This document shows positions 1 to 8,589 of a stretch of 64,000 nt of DNA, in pieces. Origin of the DNA: Acidimicrobiaceae bacterium. GTDB lineage: Bacteria; Actinomycetota; Acidimicrobiia; Acidimicrobiales; Poriferisodalaceae. A program made the translations under genes and the position numbers. The notes below the pieces were generated by a model that made no database searches, had not been told where the DNA came from, and saw only the letters and a program-made list of their open reading frames with translations. How positions within the stretch are numbered: the first letter of the stretch is position 1; every line of letters starts with the position of its first letter. The stretch spans positions 30,886 through 94,885 of the forward strand of contig PBMG01000022.1 of the NCBI GenBank assembly GCA_002722565.1. Direction: 5' to 3'.

Positions 1-315
1 TAGCGTTAGAACGTCTCCGACGCGAACTGGTGCGGGCCAAGACAGTTCACTTAAGCCAGCTGCTCCGACGCTATGTTCCCCCAAGAAGTCCTCAGCCAGC
101 AGCTTCATCATTAAAGAACCGGTATGCCAGCCTGATGCGATGAGGCTGCCGTAAATGGTTTGAGAGGCTGCTTCGGGGTCGATGTGAAAGCGTTGAGGGT
201 CAAATTGAGTGGCGAAGTCAATCATTTCGTCTTCTGTCATCACAGTCGAGCCGAGTGTGAATTTTTCGCCGACTGAGAAATCATCGTAGAAACGTTCTTT
301 GCAGGGGATGTCCAT
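1..315 (-). CDS. MaoC-like (R)-hydratase / dehydratase, C-terminus cut by window edge
   Basis: An open frame runs off the left edge; 105 codons are visible from an ATG at 315. The translation has the hot-dog fold pattern of MaoC dehydratases: an N-terminal FYDDFSVGEKF stretch, then DFATQFDPQRFHIDPEAA, where the D and H of the hydratase active-site motif lie, then a GLIASGWHT-like segment (SLIASGWHTGSLMMKL) and LSELSWPAPVRVGD. Enzymes of this family hydrate enoyl-CoA thioesters, often in side pathways of fatty-acid or aromatic-acid breakdown. No strong Shine-Dalgarno is visible before the ATG. The exact substrate is unknown. Confidence 0.85.
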   Translation of the reverse strand, partial: MDIPCKERFYDDFSVGEKFTLGSTVMTEDEMIDFATQFDPQRFHIDPEAASQTIYGSLIASGWHTGSLMMKLLAEDFLGEHSVGAAGLSELSWPAPVRVGDVLTL

Positions 316-421
316 GCAGTTGTTTATCTTTCTATTTAGGCGCCTTGAGGGGGAGCTACATCAATAGCAACGGGGCGATTCCGTGAGCTCAGAATTTTTG
401 GCGATGGGCTAGAGACAGGCT

Positions 422-1279
422 TTATTTGTATTGATCTTTAAATTCTGACAGTTGGTCAAGCTTTGGAATGACGGTGTCAGCATCTGCAGGAGGCAGCGTA
501 AATACGATTCGGTTGCAGCCAGCTTCGATCAGAGTGTCAACGATTTCTGCTTTCGGCGGAGTTCCGAACTGTCCGAAATCAAAAGATTCAGGGTCTCGAC
601 CGGCATCCTCTGCCATCTGTTTAAGGGTGTTGATTTGGTCGGCGAAGTCGTAGCGCCCGCTAATCGGCATGAAGCCGTCGCAGTATTCGACGATGTCTTT
701 CATCGTTTTTGGACCAGCTGCTCCACCTAAAATAATTGGAGGGTGTGGTTTCTGGGTTGGTTTGGGCCATTGCCAGCTGGAGCTGAATTCGACGTGTTCG
801 CCGTGAAATTCGGCTTCGTCGTTGGCCCAGATTTCTTTCATTGCCAAAATTCGTTCGCGCATGACAGCCCGACGTTCGCCGAATTTGACTCCATGGTGGT
901 GAAGTTCTTCTTTGTTCCAGCCGTAACCGATGCCGAAAAGAAACCGGCCGTCGGTTAGCGCGTCAACTGTTGCGACGCTCTTTGCGAGCCAGATCGGATC
1001 TCTTTGTGGGACAAGAGTGATACCAGTGCCGAGTTTGATTTTGTTGGTGACTGCACCTGCCATCCCCAACGCTACGAACTGGTCATGGGTTCGCCAGTAC
1101 TCCTCTGGGAGGGGCGGTGCCTTTGGGTTAAGACCCCAGGGTGTTTCTCGGCTAGTTGGAATGTGACTGTGTTCAGGGAACCAAATTGATTCAAAACCAC
1201 GGTCCTCGGCTTCCTTGGCCAAGGTCATTGGGTTAATCGCTTTGTCGGTCGGGAACATGTTTATGCCGAAATCAGTCAT
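422..1279 (-). CDS. LLM-class F420-dependent oxidoreductase (TIGR03619-like)
   Basis: A 285-residue luciferase-like monooxygenase-fold protein. Family marks are IWFPEHSHIP near residue 33, LGTGITLVPQRDPIWLAKSVATVDALTDGRFLFGIGYGWNKEE (about 82-125) and HPPIILGGAAGPKT (about 180). In actinobacteria such proteins usually use F420 and reduce or oxidise small organic substrates, but FMN use cannot be excluded. The ATG at 1279 lies 6 bases after TATGAT, which looks like a -10 box, so the mRNA is probably leaderless. It is the first of four relatives in this window. Confidence 0.88.
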   Translation of the reverse strand: MTDFGINMFPTDKAINPMTLAKEAEDRGFESIWFPEHSHIPTSRETPWGLNPKAPPLPEEYWRTHDQFVALGMAGAVTNKIKLGTGITLVPQRDPIWLAKSVATVDALTDGRFLFGIGYGWNKEELHHHGVKFGERRAVMRERILAMKEIWANDEAEFHGEHVEFSSSWQWPKPTQKPHPPIILGGAAGPKTMKDIVEYCDGFMPISGRYDFADQINTLKQMAEDAGRDPESFDFGQFGTPPKAEIVDTLIEAGCNRIVFTLPPADADTVIPKLDQLSEFKDQYK

Positions 1280-1352
1280 AGGTGGATCATAACCATGTCG
1301 ATATGCGCGTTGCTCGCTGTGTTTTGAAAGCTAACGGTATTAGTGAATCAGC

Positions 1353-1394
1353 CTCTAAAAATGCGATGAGTCCTCATGGGATTGAGGACTCATC
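1353..1394 (-). terminator. Intrinsic terminator after the ABM-domain gene
   Basis: A perfect 12-bp inverted repeat (arms GATGAGTCCTCA and TGAGGACTCATC, loop TGGGAT, positions 1365-1394). On the minus strand it is followed by GCATTTTTAG. This is a classical Rho-independent terminator for the transcript of the gene at 1477-1770, and it separates that gene from the F420-type oxidoreductase downstream. Confidence 0.8.
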
Positions 1395-1476
1395 AAGAGG
1401 TGGTCAGTGCTGTCTTTCTGACACCTGATCGCCGAAGTCTTTCAGACTTGGCGTTGCTAGTTAGATAATGACTTTG

Positions 1477-1770
1477 TTAGGCGTCGTGGCTATCTAGATA
1501 GGTGACTTGGAGGTTTCCTGCCAATACTGGTGCGAGCATTTCTGGCAGTCCGGTGTCCATCCGCCATTGCAGATAAGCCTGATGATTTTCTTTGAGTGCA
1601 AACTTCTCCCACAGGACGACGGTGTCTGGATTGTTGTCGTCGCTGTAAACCTCGATTGACTCACAGCCTTCAAAGGCACGAGTGTCGGCTAGAGCTCCGC
1701 GGAGGATTTCGATTAGTTCAGGTCCTTTGCCTTCTTGGCAAGGGAACACGACGTGAATAGTTTGAGACAT
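1477..1770 (-). CDS. Antibiotic biosynthesis monooxygenase (ABM) domain protein
   Basis: A 97-residue protein that is a single dimeric alpha/beta-barrel ABM domain: IHVVFPCQEGKGPELIEILRG at the N-terminus, CESIEVYSDDNNPDTVVLWEKF in the centre, and a HQAYLQWRMDTG helix. Family members act as small quinol or heme-type monooxygenases, or as signal-molecule-binding proteins of the YgiN type. AAGGAAG about 7 bases ahead of the ATG is a good ribosome binding site. It is a single-gene unit with its own terminator. Substrate unknown. Confidence 0.8.
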   Translation of the reverse strand: MSQTIHVVFPCQEGKGPELIEILRGALADTRAFEGCESIEVYSDDNNPDTVVLWEKFALKENHQAYLQWRMDTGLPEMLAPVLAGNLQVTYLDSHDA

Positions 1771-1897
1771 CTTTAACTTCCTTAAGGAATAATTTGCAGT
1801 GTGTGATTTAGAAGCTCATCACCTTTGGTTGAGAACGTCAATTTTTGCTCTTGGCTTGTATTGGAAACAGGAATATATGACTAGGAGTTGGCTTTAA

Positions 1898-2293
1898 TTA
1901 TCTTCTTGGTTTTGAGGCCGCAATGATCTCGACCTCAATGTCTCCTACTACCAGTGGGGCGCCAACAGTCGTTCTGCAGGGATAAGGGGCCTCAAACACG
2001 TCTAGAAAGACTTCGTTCCAAATGGCGAACTCTGTCACGTCGGTGAGTTGAGCGTTGACTTTGATGACGTGGTCAAGCGAAAGGCCCATATCTTCGAGCA
2101 TCGAACCGAAGTTTTCTAGAGCAACTCTGGCTTGTGTGGCTAGGTCGCCACCTGTTACTTCGAATGTGTCGAGGTTGATCGCTGTCATGCCGCTAAAGAA
2201 ATACAAATCACCGACTTGTATTGCAGTCGAGTTTTTAATGTTGAATTCTTCGAGTGCGGCGGCTGCTGAAGGGGACGAGTGAATGATAGTCAT
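1898..2293 (-). CDS. RidA/YjgF/Rid family protein
   Basis: 131 residues. The RidA fold is shown by GDLYFFSGMTAINLDTFEVTGGDLATQARVALENFGSMLEDMGLSLDHVIKVNAQLTD and a C-terminal YPCRTTVGAPLVVGDIEVEIIAA. The R near residue 107 (CRTTVGA) corresponds to the arginine that RidA uses to bind 2-imino acids. Archetypal members hydrolyse reactive enamines/imines, while other Rid groups serve in catabolic operons. The neighbourhood here is catabolic, so a pathway role (for example amidohydrolase-like or isomerase) is as likely as housekeeping deaminase activity. A TATGGT box lies 8 bases before the ATG. Confidence 0.85.
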   Translation of the reverse strand: MTIIHSSPSAAAALEEFNIKNSTAIQVGDLYFFSGMTAINLDTFEVTGGDLATQARVALENFGSMLEDMGLSLDHVIKVNAQLTDVTEFAIWNEVFLDVFEAPYPCRTTVGAPLVVGDIEVEIIAASKPRR

Positions 2294-2355
2294 GGCCGAA
2301 CACCATAGACGTCATTGGTTAGAGCCTGTTGCTGAGCAAGGCAACCGGTTGGTGG

Positions 2356-2982
2356 CTAGGAGTCGCTCCCACACATTTGACCACCTTCGTCGAGGTAGAT
2401 CGAATTCTTAGGCTGAGCGAACAAGGCTTCGACGGCAGGTACGAATTCTTCGAGAATCATCGAGTCATAACTTGGATCAAAGGCTGTTTGGTCGAACTCT
2501 TGACAGAATTCGACGGTGAGGTCGTAAGCAGGGTGACCTTGAAACTGATCTCTCATGTTGCGGTCGAGGCCGAGGTAGTGAAAAAAGTTGTAACCCTGAA
2601 AAATGCCGTGCTTTTCTACCATCCAAAGGTGTTCTTCGCTAACGAAAGGTTTGAGAATCGCTACAGCTATATCGGGGTGATTGTAAGAACCAAGAGTGTC
2701 GCCAATGTCGTGGAGTAGGGCACAAACAACGTATTCATCGGACTTGTTGGCTCGGTAGGCGCGAGTAGCGGTCTGTAGTGAATGTTCCATTCGGTCGACG
2801 GAAAAGCCGCCGTGGTCGCCTTCTAACAGTCGGAGGTGGTCGAGAACTCGACTAGCGACGCTGCTGGCCATCTGTTGGTTGTGTGCTGCAATGATCTTCC
2901 AATCGAGAGCGGTTCCTTCAGTCATCGCTCCAAATGTCGCAGATTGTTCCAGTAGATCTTTACTGTCGACGGTAGTGCTCAT
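2356..2982 (-). CDS. HD-domain protein resembling PhnZ/MIOX-type diiron oxygenases
   Basis: 208 residues. An HD-fold metal site can be traced: H67 (RMEHSLQTA), H91-D92 (ALLHDIGD), H102 (NHPDIAV), H125 (MVEKHGIFQGYNF) and D164 (QEFDQTAFDP). Spacings H67-H91 (24) and H102-H125 (23) match those of the mixed-valence diiron oxygenases PhnZ and myo-inositol oxygenase relatives, as does the EH-[SA]LQ motif. Known members cleave C-C or C-P bonds with O2; other HD proteins are phosphohydrolases. It is divergent from an aldehyde dehydrogenase, which could accept an aldehyde product. SD AGAGGA precedes the ATG. Oxygenase role is inference. Confidence 0.65.
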   Translation of the reverse strand: MSTTVDSKDLLEQSATFGAMTEGTALDWKIIAAHNQQMASSVASRVLDHLRLLEGDHGGFSVDRMEHSLQTATRAYRANKSDEYVVCALLHDIGDTLGSYNHPDIAVAILKPFVSEEHLWMVEKHGIFQGYNFFHYLGLDRNMRDQFQGHPAYDLTVEFCQEFDQTAFDPSYDSMILEEFVPAVEALFAQPKNSIYLDEGGQMCGSDS

Positions 2983-3099
2983 TTGATCCTCTTTTTTTTG
3001 GTGCTGCCTTTATGGTAACCGGTCTGAGGTGCGCAGTTCTCTTGTGGAAGTTTCGTTTAGTAGAGCTTGGCTTTGGTGCTGATGTTGCGGGTAGATAGG

Positions 3100-3128
3100 C
3101 TGACCGATAGAACAGTATTAAGTAACCT
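3100..3128 (+). promoter_or_regulatory. Candidate sigma-70 promoter for the aldehyde dehydrogenase
   Basis: CTGACC at 3100-3105 and TAACCT at 3123-3128 are separated by exactly 17 bases and lie just upstream of the ATG at 3151. The predicted start of transcription is near 3135, leaving a short leader with GAAGGG as ribosome binding site. Confidence 0.5.
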
Positions 3129-3150
3129 AAACATGATTGAAGGGTGAGAC

Positions 3151-4581
3151 ATGGAACTCAGCTCCAACTTAGGCCGTTTTTATATCAATGGAGAGTGGGT
3201 TGAACCGTCTACGGACGCCACAGTTGAGGTCATAAATCCGGCGACTGAAGCACCAATAGCTTCTATCGCTATGGGTACTCCAGCCGATGTAGATGCTGCG
3301 GTTGACGCTGCGCAGGCAGCCTTCGATAGCTACTCACAAACTTCAATTGAGTATCGCGTTGAGTTGTTGAATCGGATTACTGGGCTTTTGAGTGCCCGAT
3401 CAGAAGATCTTGCAAGCCTAATTTCTGCTGAGATGGGGGCCCCGAAAGGTCTCGCTAAGGCAGCTCAGGCGCCAACTGGAGTAGCTCATTTCGCGACGAT
3501 GGCTCAGATCCTGGGTTCCTATGAGTTCGAAGAACAGATGGGTAGATCCTTGATTGCAAAGGAGCCGGTTGGGGTTGTGGGGATGATCACGCCTTGGAAC
3601 TGGCCTCTCAACCAGATTGCGTGCAAGGTAGCGCCGGCTCTTGCTGCTGGTTGCACAATGGTGCTGAAGCCCTCAGAGGTTGCCCCGCTCAACGCCATCT
3701 TGTTCGCTGAATTGCTAGATGAAGCTGAAGTTCCCGCCGGTGTCTTTAATTTAGTTAATGGCGATGGGCCGTCGGTAGGAGCTCACCTATCAGCACATCC
3801 CGGAGTTGACATGATGTCATTTACTGGCTCCACGCGAGCAGGAGTTGAGGTAGCCCGAAATGCGGCTCCGACCGTAAAGCGAGTAGCTCAAGAGCTTGGT
3901 GGAAAGTCCGCGAACATCATTCTGGACGACGCTGACCTGGCTGAAGCTGTAGGTCGTGATGCGTTTGGAATGTGCACCAATTCCGGTCAGTCATGCAACG
4001 CTGCTACCCGGATGTTCGTCCCGTTTAGCCGCATGGAAGAAGCTGCGGCTATAGCCAAAGGCTCAATGGAGTCGGTTGCAGTCGGAGACCCGGTTAGCGA
4101 TGGAACAATTATTGGACCAGTGGTTTCTGAAGTGCAGTGGAACAAAATCCAAGCGTTAATTGAGGCCGGCATTGAGGAAGGGGCCACCTTGGTCACAGGT
4201 GGAACTGGACGCCCGGAAGGTTTGGACAGCGGATATTTCGTTCGACCGACGCTCTTCACCAATGTTACGAATGAGATGCGAATCGCCCAAGAAGAGATTT
4301 TCGGGCCGGTACTAGTAATGATCGGGTATGAAGACGATGACGATGCAGTGCGTATGGCAAACGAAACGCTTTACGGACTCTCAGGCTATGTGTCGGGCAG
4401 CCAAGATAGGGCAATGTCGGTGGCTAGGAGAATCCGTAGCGGCAATGTTCATGTAAACGGAGCGGGCCCCGACTTCAACGCGCCGTTTGGCGGTTACAAG
4501 CAGTCAGGTAACGGCCGCGAATGGGGTCAACATGGCTTTGAAGAGTTCCTAGAAATTAAAGCCATCATGGGGGCTGGCTAA
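3151..4581 (+). CDS. NAD(P)-dependent aldehyde dehydrogenase
   Basis: 476 residues, the standard length for the aldehyde dehydrogenase superfamily. The cofactor region ITPWNWPLNQIACKVAPALAAGCTMVLKPSE, FTGSTRAGVEVAR and the general base E248 in QELGGKSANII are present. The nucleophile is C282 in NSGQSCNAATRM. The C-terminal PFGGYKQSGNGREWGQHGFEEFLEIKAI is intact. It oxidises an aldehyde to a carboxylic acid; the substrate is not determined. SD GAAGGG is 6 bases ahead of the ATG. It is divergent from the HD-fold diiron protein, 168 bases apart, which suggests they could share a pathway. Confidence 0.93.
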   Translation: MELSSNLGRFYINGEWVEPSTDATVEVINPATEAPIASIAMGTPADVDAAVDAAQAAFDSYSQTSIEYRVELLNRITGLLSARSEDLASLISAEMGAPKGLAKAAQAPTGVAHFATMAQILGSYEFEEQMGRSLIAKEPVGVVGMITPWNWPLNQIACKVAPALAAGCTMVLKPSEVAPLNAILFAELLDEAEVPAGVFNLVNGDGPSVGAHLSAHPGVDMMSFTGSTRAGVEVARNAAPTVKRVAQELGGKSANIILDDADLAEAVGRDAFGMCTNSGQSCNAATRMFVPFSRMEEAAAIAKGSMESVAVGDPVSDGTIIGPVVSEVQWNKIQALIEAGIEEGATLVTGGTGRPEGLDSGYFVRPTLFTNVTNEMRIAQEEIFGPVLVMIGYEDDDDAVRMANETLYGLSGYVSGSQDRAMSVARRIRSGNVHVNGAGPDFNAPFGGYKQSGNGREWGQHGFEEFLEIKAIMGAG

Positions 4582-4666
4582 GTTTCACAGTCCCGAGATT
4601 GGCGTTGCTTCAGAATCGAAGCGCGTATCAAAAGCTAGATGTAGACGAGATCTGAGCGATACTGGC

Positions 4667-6601
4667 TTGGTGAGGTTTCCCCAAAGTTTGGTTGTATGCG
4701 CGTTGTTGGCTGTCTCCTGCTCGACCGCAGGCGAAACAGACGCCACCAACCAACTCGGCGGATCGACAACAAAGACGACTACCACGACGCGCCTTGAGAA
4801 GGCTTCAACAGAGACTTCACCGAAGACCACTGCGGTCGCGACAACAGTTGACGTAGACGTTAACGTCAACGATTTTGAACTGACAGTGGTGGCGCCGGCG
4901 CTTGTCGACAGCTATTCACAGTTCGAGGTTTCAGTGGTCTCACAGGAAGAGATAACTGACATCCAAATCGTTTCCGATGGGTTCATTGTGTTGGCTTCAA
5001 CAGAACAATCGCTCACGCTCGTCAGTCCCATCGTTCAACGAAACGAAACAATCGAATACTCAGTTGATGTCACCACCGCAGATGGACGTTCAAAGAGGGT
5101 TGGCCTCCAAATCGAAGTGGCCCTGTACGAGCATGACGTCTCACGTACCAGACACCTCAAGCCAGATGACTTAGAGGGCACGAGCAGCAAGGACTACGCC
5201 GTCTTCAATTTCGGTTTTGAAACAGTTTTCGTCAACGAGCGCTACAACGAAACCTATTGCTACCCAACGGTTAATGACTGCGACGAACGAGACGGTTCAT
5301 TTACTGCAGACGCACACAACATGATGGTCGGAGACTTCAACGGTGACGGTCACCAAGACCTAGTGGTCGGTTGGGCCATTTTCCCACACACGATGACCCA
5401 CCAAGAGCGAAGCACAGTGAGGGTGTACCTCAACGACGGAACAGGTCGGCTCATAGCAGATCCGACGATTTACTTCTCCGGAGAGCCACCAGAACGCAAC
5501 ATGTCGTATCGACTAGTAGTTGACGACTTCAACCAGGATGGGGTTGACGATATCTTCGCCGGCTCGCAAGGTTTACTGAAACTCCTCCCAACTGGAGAGA
5601 GAATCAATGACATGGACCCTCACGTTTTGCTGCTATCTCGTGATGGCAAACTCTTTGATGCCTCGGACACCATCGACTATCGCGGCAACAGATTTTTTGC
5701 TCATGATGCTTCGTCGGGAGACATAAACGGTGATGGGTTCCCCGATATCTTGGCAGCGCGGACTTTGTTTTTGAATGATGGCGGAGCAGGGTTTGTGAAT
5801 TCAATCGAGAATCTGCCTGAGGCAATGCGTCGTACTGACCACTACGTTATGTCGTCCCTACTTGAAGACTTTAATGGCGATGGTTTGGCCGACCCGGTGC
5901 TTTTGTGGGGAGACGAAATAGATTCTTTGAACCCCTGGCCGGCACAAATAGCTATCAGTGACAAGCAAAAGCCGAGTGATCAATGGGAGGTGCACGGTCT
6001 GCCCACGGGGCGGTTCGGACAGGGAACCACCAAATTCAACCATGCCTCCACTGCAGACATCGACAGTGACGGAGATATAGACATCGTCATCGGAACCACG
6101 AGGGCCGGAAGCCTTTACTACGTGGGAAGATTCATCCAAATTCTTCGCAACGACGGCTCAGGAAATTTCACCGATATCAGCCAAGAGGCACTGGGTGAAC
6201 AACCAAGGGCCTTGAATTATGAAGATCCAGAAGTTGAGGTGGAGTGCACTGTGTGGGGAGAAGGCCAGGTAGTTCTTCTCGATGTCGATAACGACGGTGA
6301 CATCGATATAACTGACCGAACACACGGTGGAGCGAACGGCGGAAAAGAAGCATGCCCTGGGATAGAAATTTATTTGAACGACGGGGACGGCAATTTTTCG
6401 AGCGATGAATCAAGTGACCTAGCTTGGGTCAGACAACATCAGATACCGGGCTTTGTGGCTTTGACGCCAGCTGACCATGAGATTGGTAATGCAATCCCGA
6501 TAGATCTCGACGGTCGTTTCGGAATCGATTACGTCGCTCAGATACGGTCGCCCTGGGGAGGCTTGTTCGCATTTCTCTATCAAGTGATGTCATTGGAGTA
6601 A
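4667..6601 (+). CDS. Secreted lipoprotein with FG-GAP/VCBS calcium-binding repeats
   Basis: About 644 residues. The N-terminus has a hydrophobic segment ending in a lipobox-like AVSC (C18), then a Thr-rich linker. At least six FG-GAP/VCBS-type repeats carry DxNxDG calcium loops: GDFNGDGHQDLVVG, DDFNQDGVDDIFAG, GDINGDGFPDILAA, EDFNGDGLADPVLL, ADIDSDGDIDIVIG and LDVDNDGDIDITD. This implies an integrin-like beta-propeller outside the cell, perhaps for adhesion or polymer binding. Start is TTG 4667 or GTG 4670; no clear SD is seen. Codon use leans to AAC/GAC more than in flanking genes. Ligand unknown. Confidence 0.85.
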   Translation: MVRFPQSLVVCALLAVSCSTAGETDATNQLGGSTTKTTTTTRLEKASTETSPKTTAVATTVDVDVNVNDFELTVVAPALVDSYSQFEVSVVSQEEITDIQIVSDGFIVLASTEQSLTLVSPIVQRNETIEYSVDVTTADGRSKRVGLQIEVALYEHDVSRTRHLKPDDLEGTSSKDYAVFNFGFETVFVNERYNETYCYPTVNDCDERDGSFTADAHNMMVGDFNGDGHQDLVVGWAIFPHTMTHQERSTVRVYLNDGTGRLIADPTIYFSGEPPERNMSYRLVVDDFNQDGVDDIFAGSQGLLKLLPTGERINDMDPHVLLLSRDGKLFDASDTIDYRGNRFFAHDASSGDINGDGFPDILAARTLFLNDGGAGFVNSIENLPEAMRRTDHYVMSSLLEDFNGDGLADPVLLWGDEIDSLNPWPAQIAISDKQKPSDQWEVHGLPTGRFGQGTTKFNHASTADIDSDGDIDIVIGTTRAGSLYYVGRFIQILRNDGSGNFTDISQEALGEQPRALNYEDPEVEVECTVWGEGQVVLLDVDNDGDIDITDRTHGGANGGKEACPGIEIYLNDGDGNFSSDESSDLAWVRQHQIPGFVALTPADHEIGNAIPIDLDGRFGIDYVAQIRSPWGGLFAFLYQVMSLE

Positions 6602-6640
6602 ACGAACGATGGTTGCGCAACTAAGAACGTTGGTATCCGT

Positions 6641-7621
6641 TCAGAACGACGCTGTTGTCGCCCCATACATTCGGTCTTTGGTTTCCTCACGCAAAAACCC
6701 GAGTTCCTCGGTGAGAGCCCGACGACCTGCTTCAGCTTCCGGATCCTCGGGATAGTAAGCCAATTCAGAGGCAGGGTCTCCAGCGACTCGGGTCCCGATC
6801 AGATATCGAGGCTTGCTGTAGTCGTAAGGACGGGCTCGGTGAAGCGCTCTCCGGTTATCCCATAGCAGTGTGTCCCCGGCAACCCAATTATGGCTGTAGA
6901 CCCGCGAATCGTCAGCGACGACGTGTTCTACGAGAGACCGGATCAGATTGCGGCTTTCTTCTCGAGTGAGGCCTGGAATTCCGAAGGCATGTCGCCCAAC
7001 GAACAAGTTCGGCTTCCCCGTCTCCGGATGAATCTTGACCATAGGCCGCAGATAAGCCTCCCCGTGATACACCTCGCCGTATACGCCGTCGCCTTCTGCA
7101 TCTGGGAAGTCCCCGAGGTCATTCGCCTGAGAAAAGTTTGTTGAATGGTATGCGCTTAATTCAGCGACCTTTTCTCTTGTGGCTTGGTCCAGAGTGTCAT
7201 AGCCGGATTGCAGATCAGCTAACTCAGTTTGTCCGCCTTCATCCGGAACGACCACGGCAGACAGCATCGCCACCTTGCTGGCGATCGGTTTATAAGTGGA
7301 GTCGGTGTGCCAGGCCTCGTTTCCGACGTTTGTTCGCATTATTTGCGACTGGAGGTCATGAATCTTTCCGAAGCTACCGTCCTCATGTTTCTTCTGGTTG
7401 GCCATAGGAGCCCCACCAAATTCCAACTCCCCGAAACGTTGACCAAACGCGGTGCTTTCTTGCTCGTTGAGGTGTTGACCGGGGAGAAGCAAAAATCCGT
7501 GTTCCAAAAAAGCTGCATGCAGATCATTGAACTCGCCGTCACTCAGATTTTTTAGATCTACTCCCGTGGCGGTAGCACCAAACGCTTTGCCGATCATCGG
7601 CACGATTTTTATGTCACTCAT
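6641..7621 (-). CDS. TauD/TfdA-family Fe(II)/2-oxoglutarate dioxygenase
   Basis: 326 residues from the ATG at 7621, chosen because GGGGA lies about 5 bases ahead of it; an upstream in-frame TTG at 7633 is less likely. Iron ligands are H105 and D107 (NEAWHTDSTYK) and the distal H261 (RRALHRARPYD); R272 (KPRYLIGTR) would bind 2-oxoglutarate. The family hydroxylates taurine, phenoxyacetates, sulfate esters and similar small acids, releasing the side group as an aldehyde or ketone. The next gene downstream in transcription order is divergent in function and strand, so it appears monocistronic. Substrate unknown. Confidence 0.9.
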   Translation of the reverse strand: MSDIKIVPMIGKAFGATATGVDLKNLSDGEFNDLHAAFLEHGFLLLPGQHLNEQESTAFGQRFGELEFGGAPMANQKKHEDGSFGKIHDLQSQIMRTNVGNEAWHTDSTYKPIASKVAMLSAVVVPDEGGQTELADLQSGYDTLDQATREKVAELSAYHSTNFSQANDLGDFPDAEGDGVYGEVYHGEAYLRPMVKIHPETGKPNLFVGRHAFGIPGLTREESRNLIRSLVEHVVADDSRVYSHNWVAGDTLLWDNRRALHRARPYDYSKPRYLIGTRVAGDPASELAYYPEDPEAEAGRRALTEELGFLREETKDRMYGATTASF

Positions 7622-7697
7622 CGTGTTCCCCAAGTCCCTTATTGGTAACAGGCTAGCTAACGGGAAACAGTAGGGGTGAGAATTTAGTGGTGCGACG

Positions 7698-8525
7698 CTA
7701 CAAGCAAGCGAGTTCTACTGATCCGTGGTCGCCTACAAAGAACTTCACTCGGTCAGCGACCTGCGGGAAATAAGTGATGACTGTGCTGCCAGTCATCACG
7801 AATTCACCTGCTCGGATCGTACGACCTCGGTCGTTGAGGTGGTTTGCGAGCCAAGCAACTGCTTCGAAAGGGTGACCCAGGGCGTCTCCGGTCTTACCAG
7901 ATCCGAGAACCTCGCCGTTTACTTCCAGAACAGTAGGTGTGTCGACCAGGTCAATGTCTTGCCAGTCAGCGAAAGGAGAGCCCAAAATGACTCCAGCGTT
8001 CCATGCGTTCTCAGACACTGAGTCGAAGGGGTTGAGTTGGTCATAGTTGGCGTCTCGGTCTTCGATCAGTTCAAAGGATGGGTAGCAAGCATCTACTGCA
8101 TCGCGAACAGTCTCTTTTGTGTGTGTTGTTGTGGCATCGAGGTCAGCTCCAAGTTGAACAGCGATTTCGCATTCCAAACCAAGATGTCGATGATCGCTGA
8201 GAACGACCTGCCCGGGAGAGTTTTGAACGCGACTATTAAACACGGCGCCAGACAACGGATGGTCGACACCGCAGAACTCTTGCATGGCCTTGCTCGTGAG
8301 AGCGACTTTCCAAGCGACCACCTGTTCACCTCGGCCGGTCATGATGTCGATAAATGCGTCCTGGATGAGGTAGGCGTTTTCCAAAGAGGCATCCTCGACC
8401 CTGTTTGCCATGGTGTGGTGTTGCGCCTTAGTTTCAAGCTCTTCCAGGAATGATGCCGCTATTTCGAGTCGGTCTTGCTCGTTCACAACGGGCCTTCTTT
8501 CATTGCTTTCTGTTGATTGTTGCAC
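7698..8525 (-). CDS. 2-keto-4-pentenoate hydratase family protein (MhpD/HpcG-like)
   Basis: 275 residues. Typical family stretches are VAWKVALTSKAMQEFCGVDHPLSGAVF (about 78-104), LGLECEIAVQLGADLD with the metal-ligand E (about 129-131), YPSFELIEDRDANY, and GHPFEAVAWLANHLNDRGRTIRAGEFVMTGS. Members hydrate 2-hydroxypenta-2,4-dienoates from meta-cleavage of aromatic rings or decarboxylate 4-oxalocrotonate, with a divalent metal. No meta-cleavage dioxygenase is seen in the window, so the pathway partner lies elsewhere. The GTG start at 8525 is the best available; no strong SD. It lies just upstream of the TauD enzyme on the same strand. Confidence 0.85.
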   Translation of the reverse strand: MQQSTESNERRPVVNEQDRLEIAASFLEELETKAQHHTMANRVEDASLENAYLIQDAFIDIMTGRGEQVVAWKVALTSKAMQEFCGVDHPLSGAVFNSRVQNSPGQVVLSDHRHLGLECEIAVQLGADLDATTTHTKETVRDAVDACYPSFELIEDRDANYDQLNPFDSVSENAWNAGVILGSPFADWQDIDLVDTPTVLEVNGEVLGSGKTGDALGHPFEAVAWLANHLNDRGRTIRAGEFVMTGSTVITYFPQVADRVKFFVGDHGSVELACL

Positions 8526-8589
8526 TCAATTCGCATACATGCACCACTCATGAACCCTGAGAAGGCTTTGCGTATGGAAAGTCACGCTT

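Noticed and set aside
2356..7621. A phosphonate pathway of the PhnY/PhnZ or TmpA/TmpB type
   Set aside because: The TauD-type enzyme is 3.6 kb away behind opposite-strand genes and lacks the features of those partners; no phosphonate uptake genes are seen.
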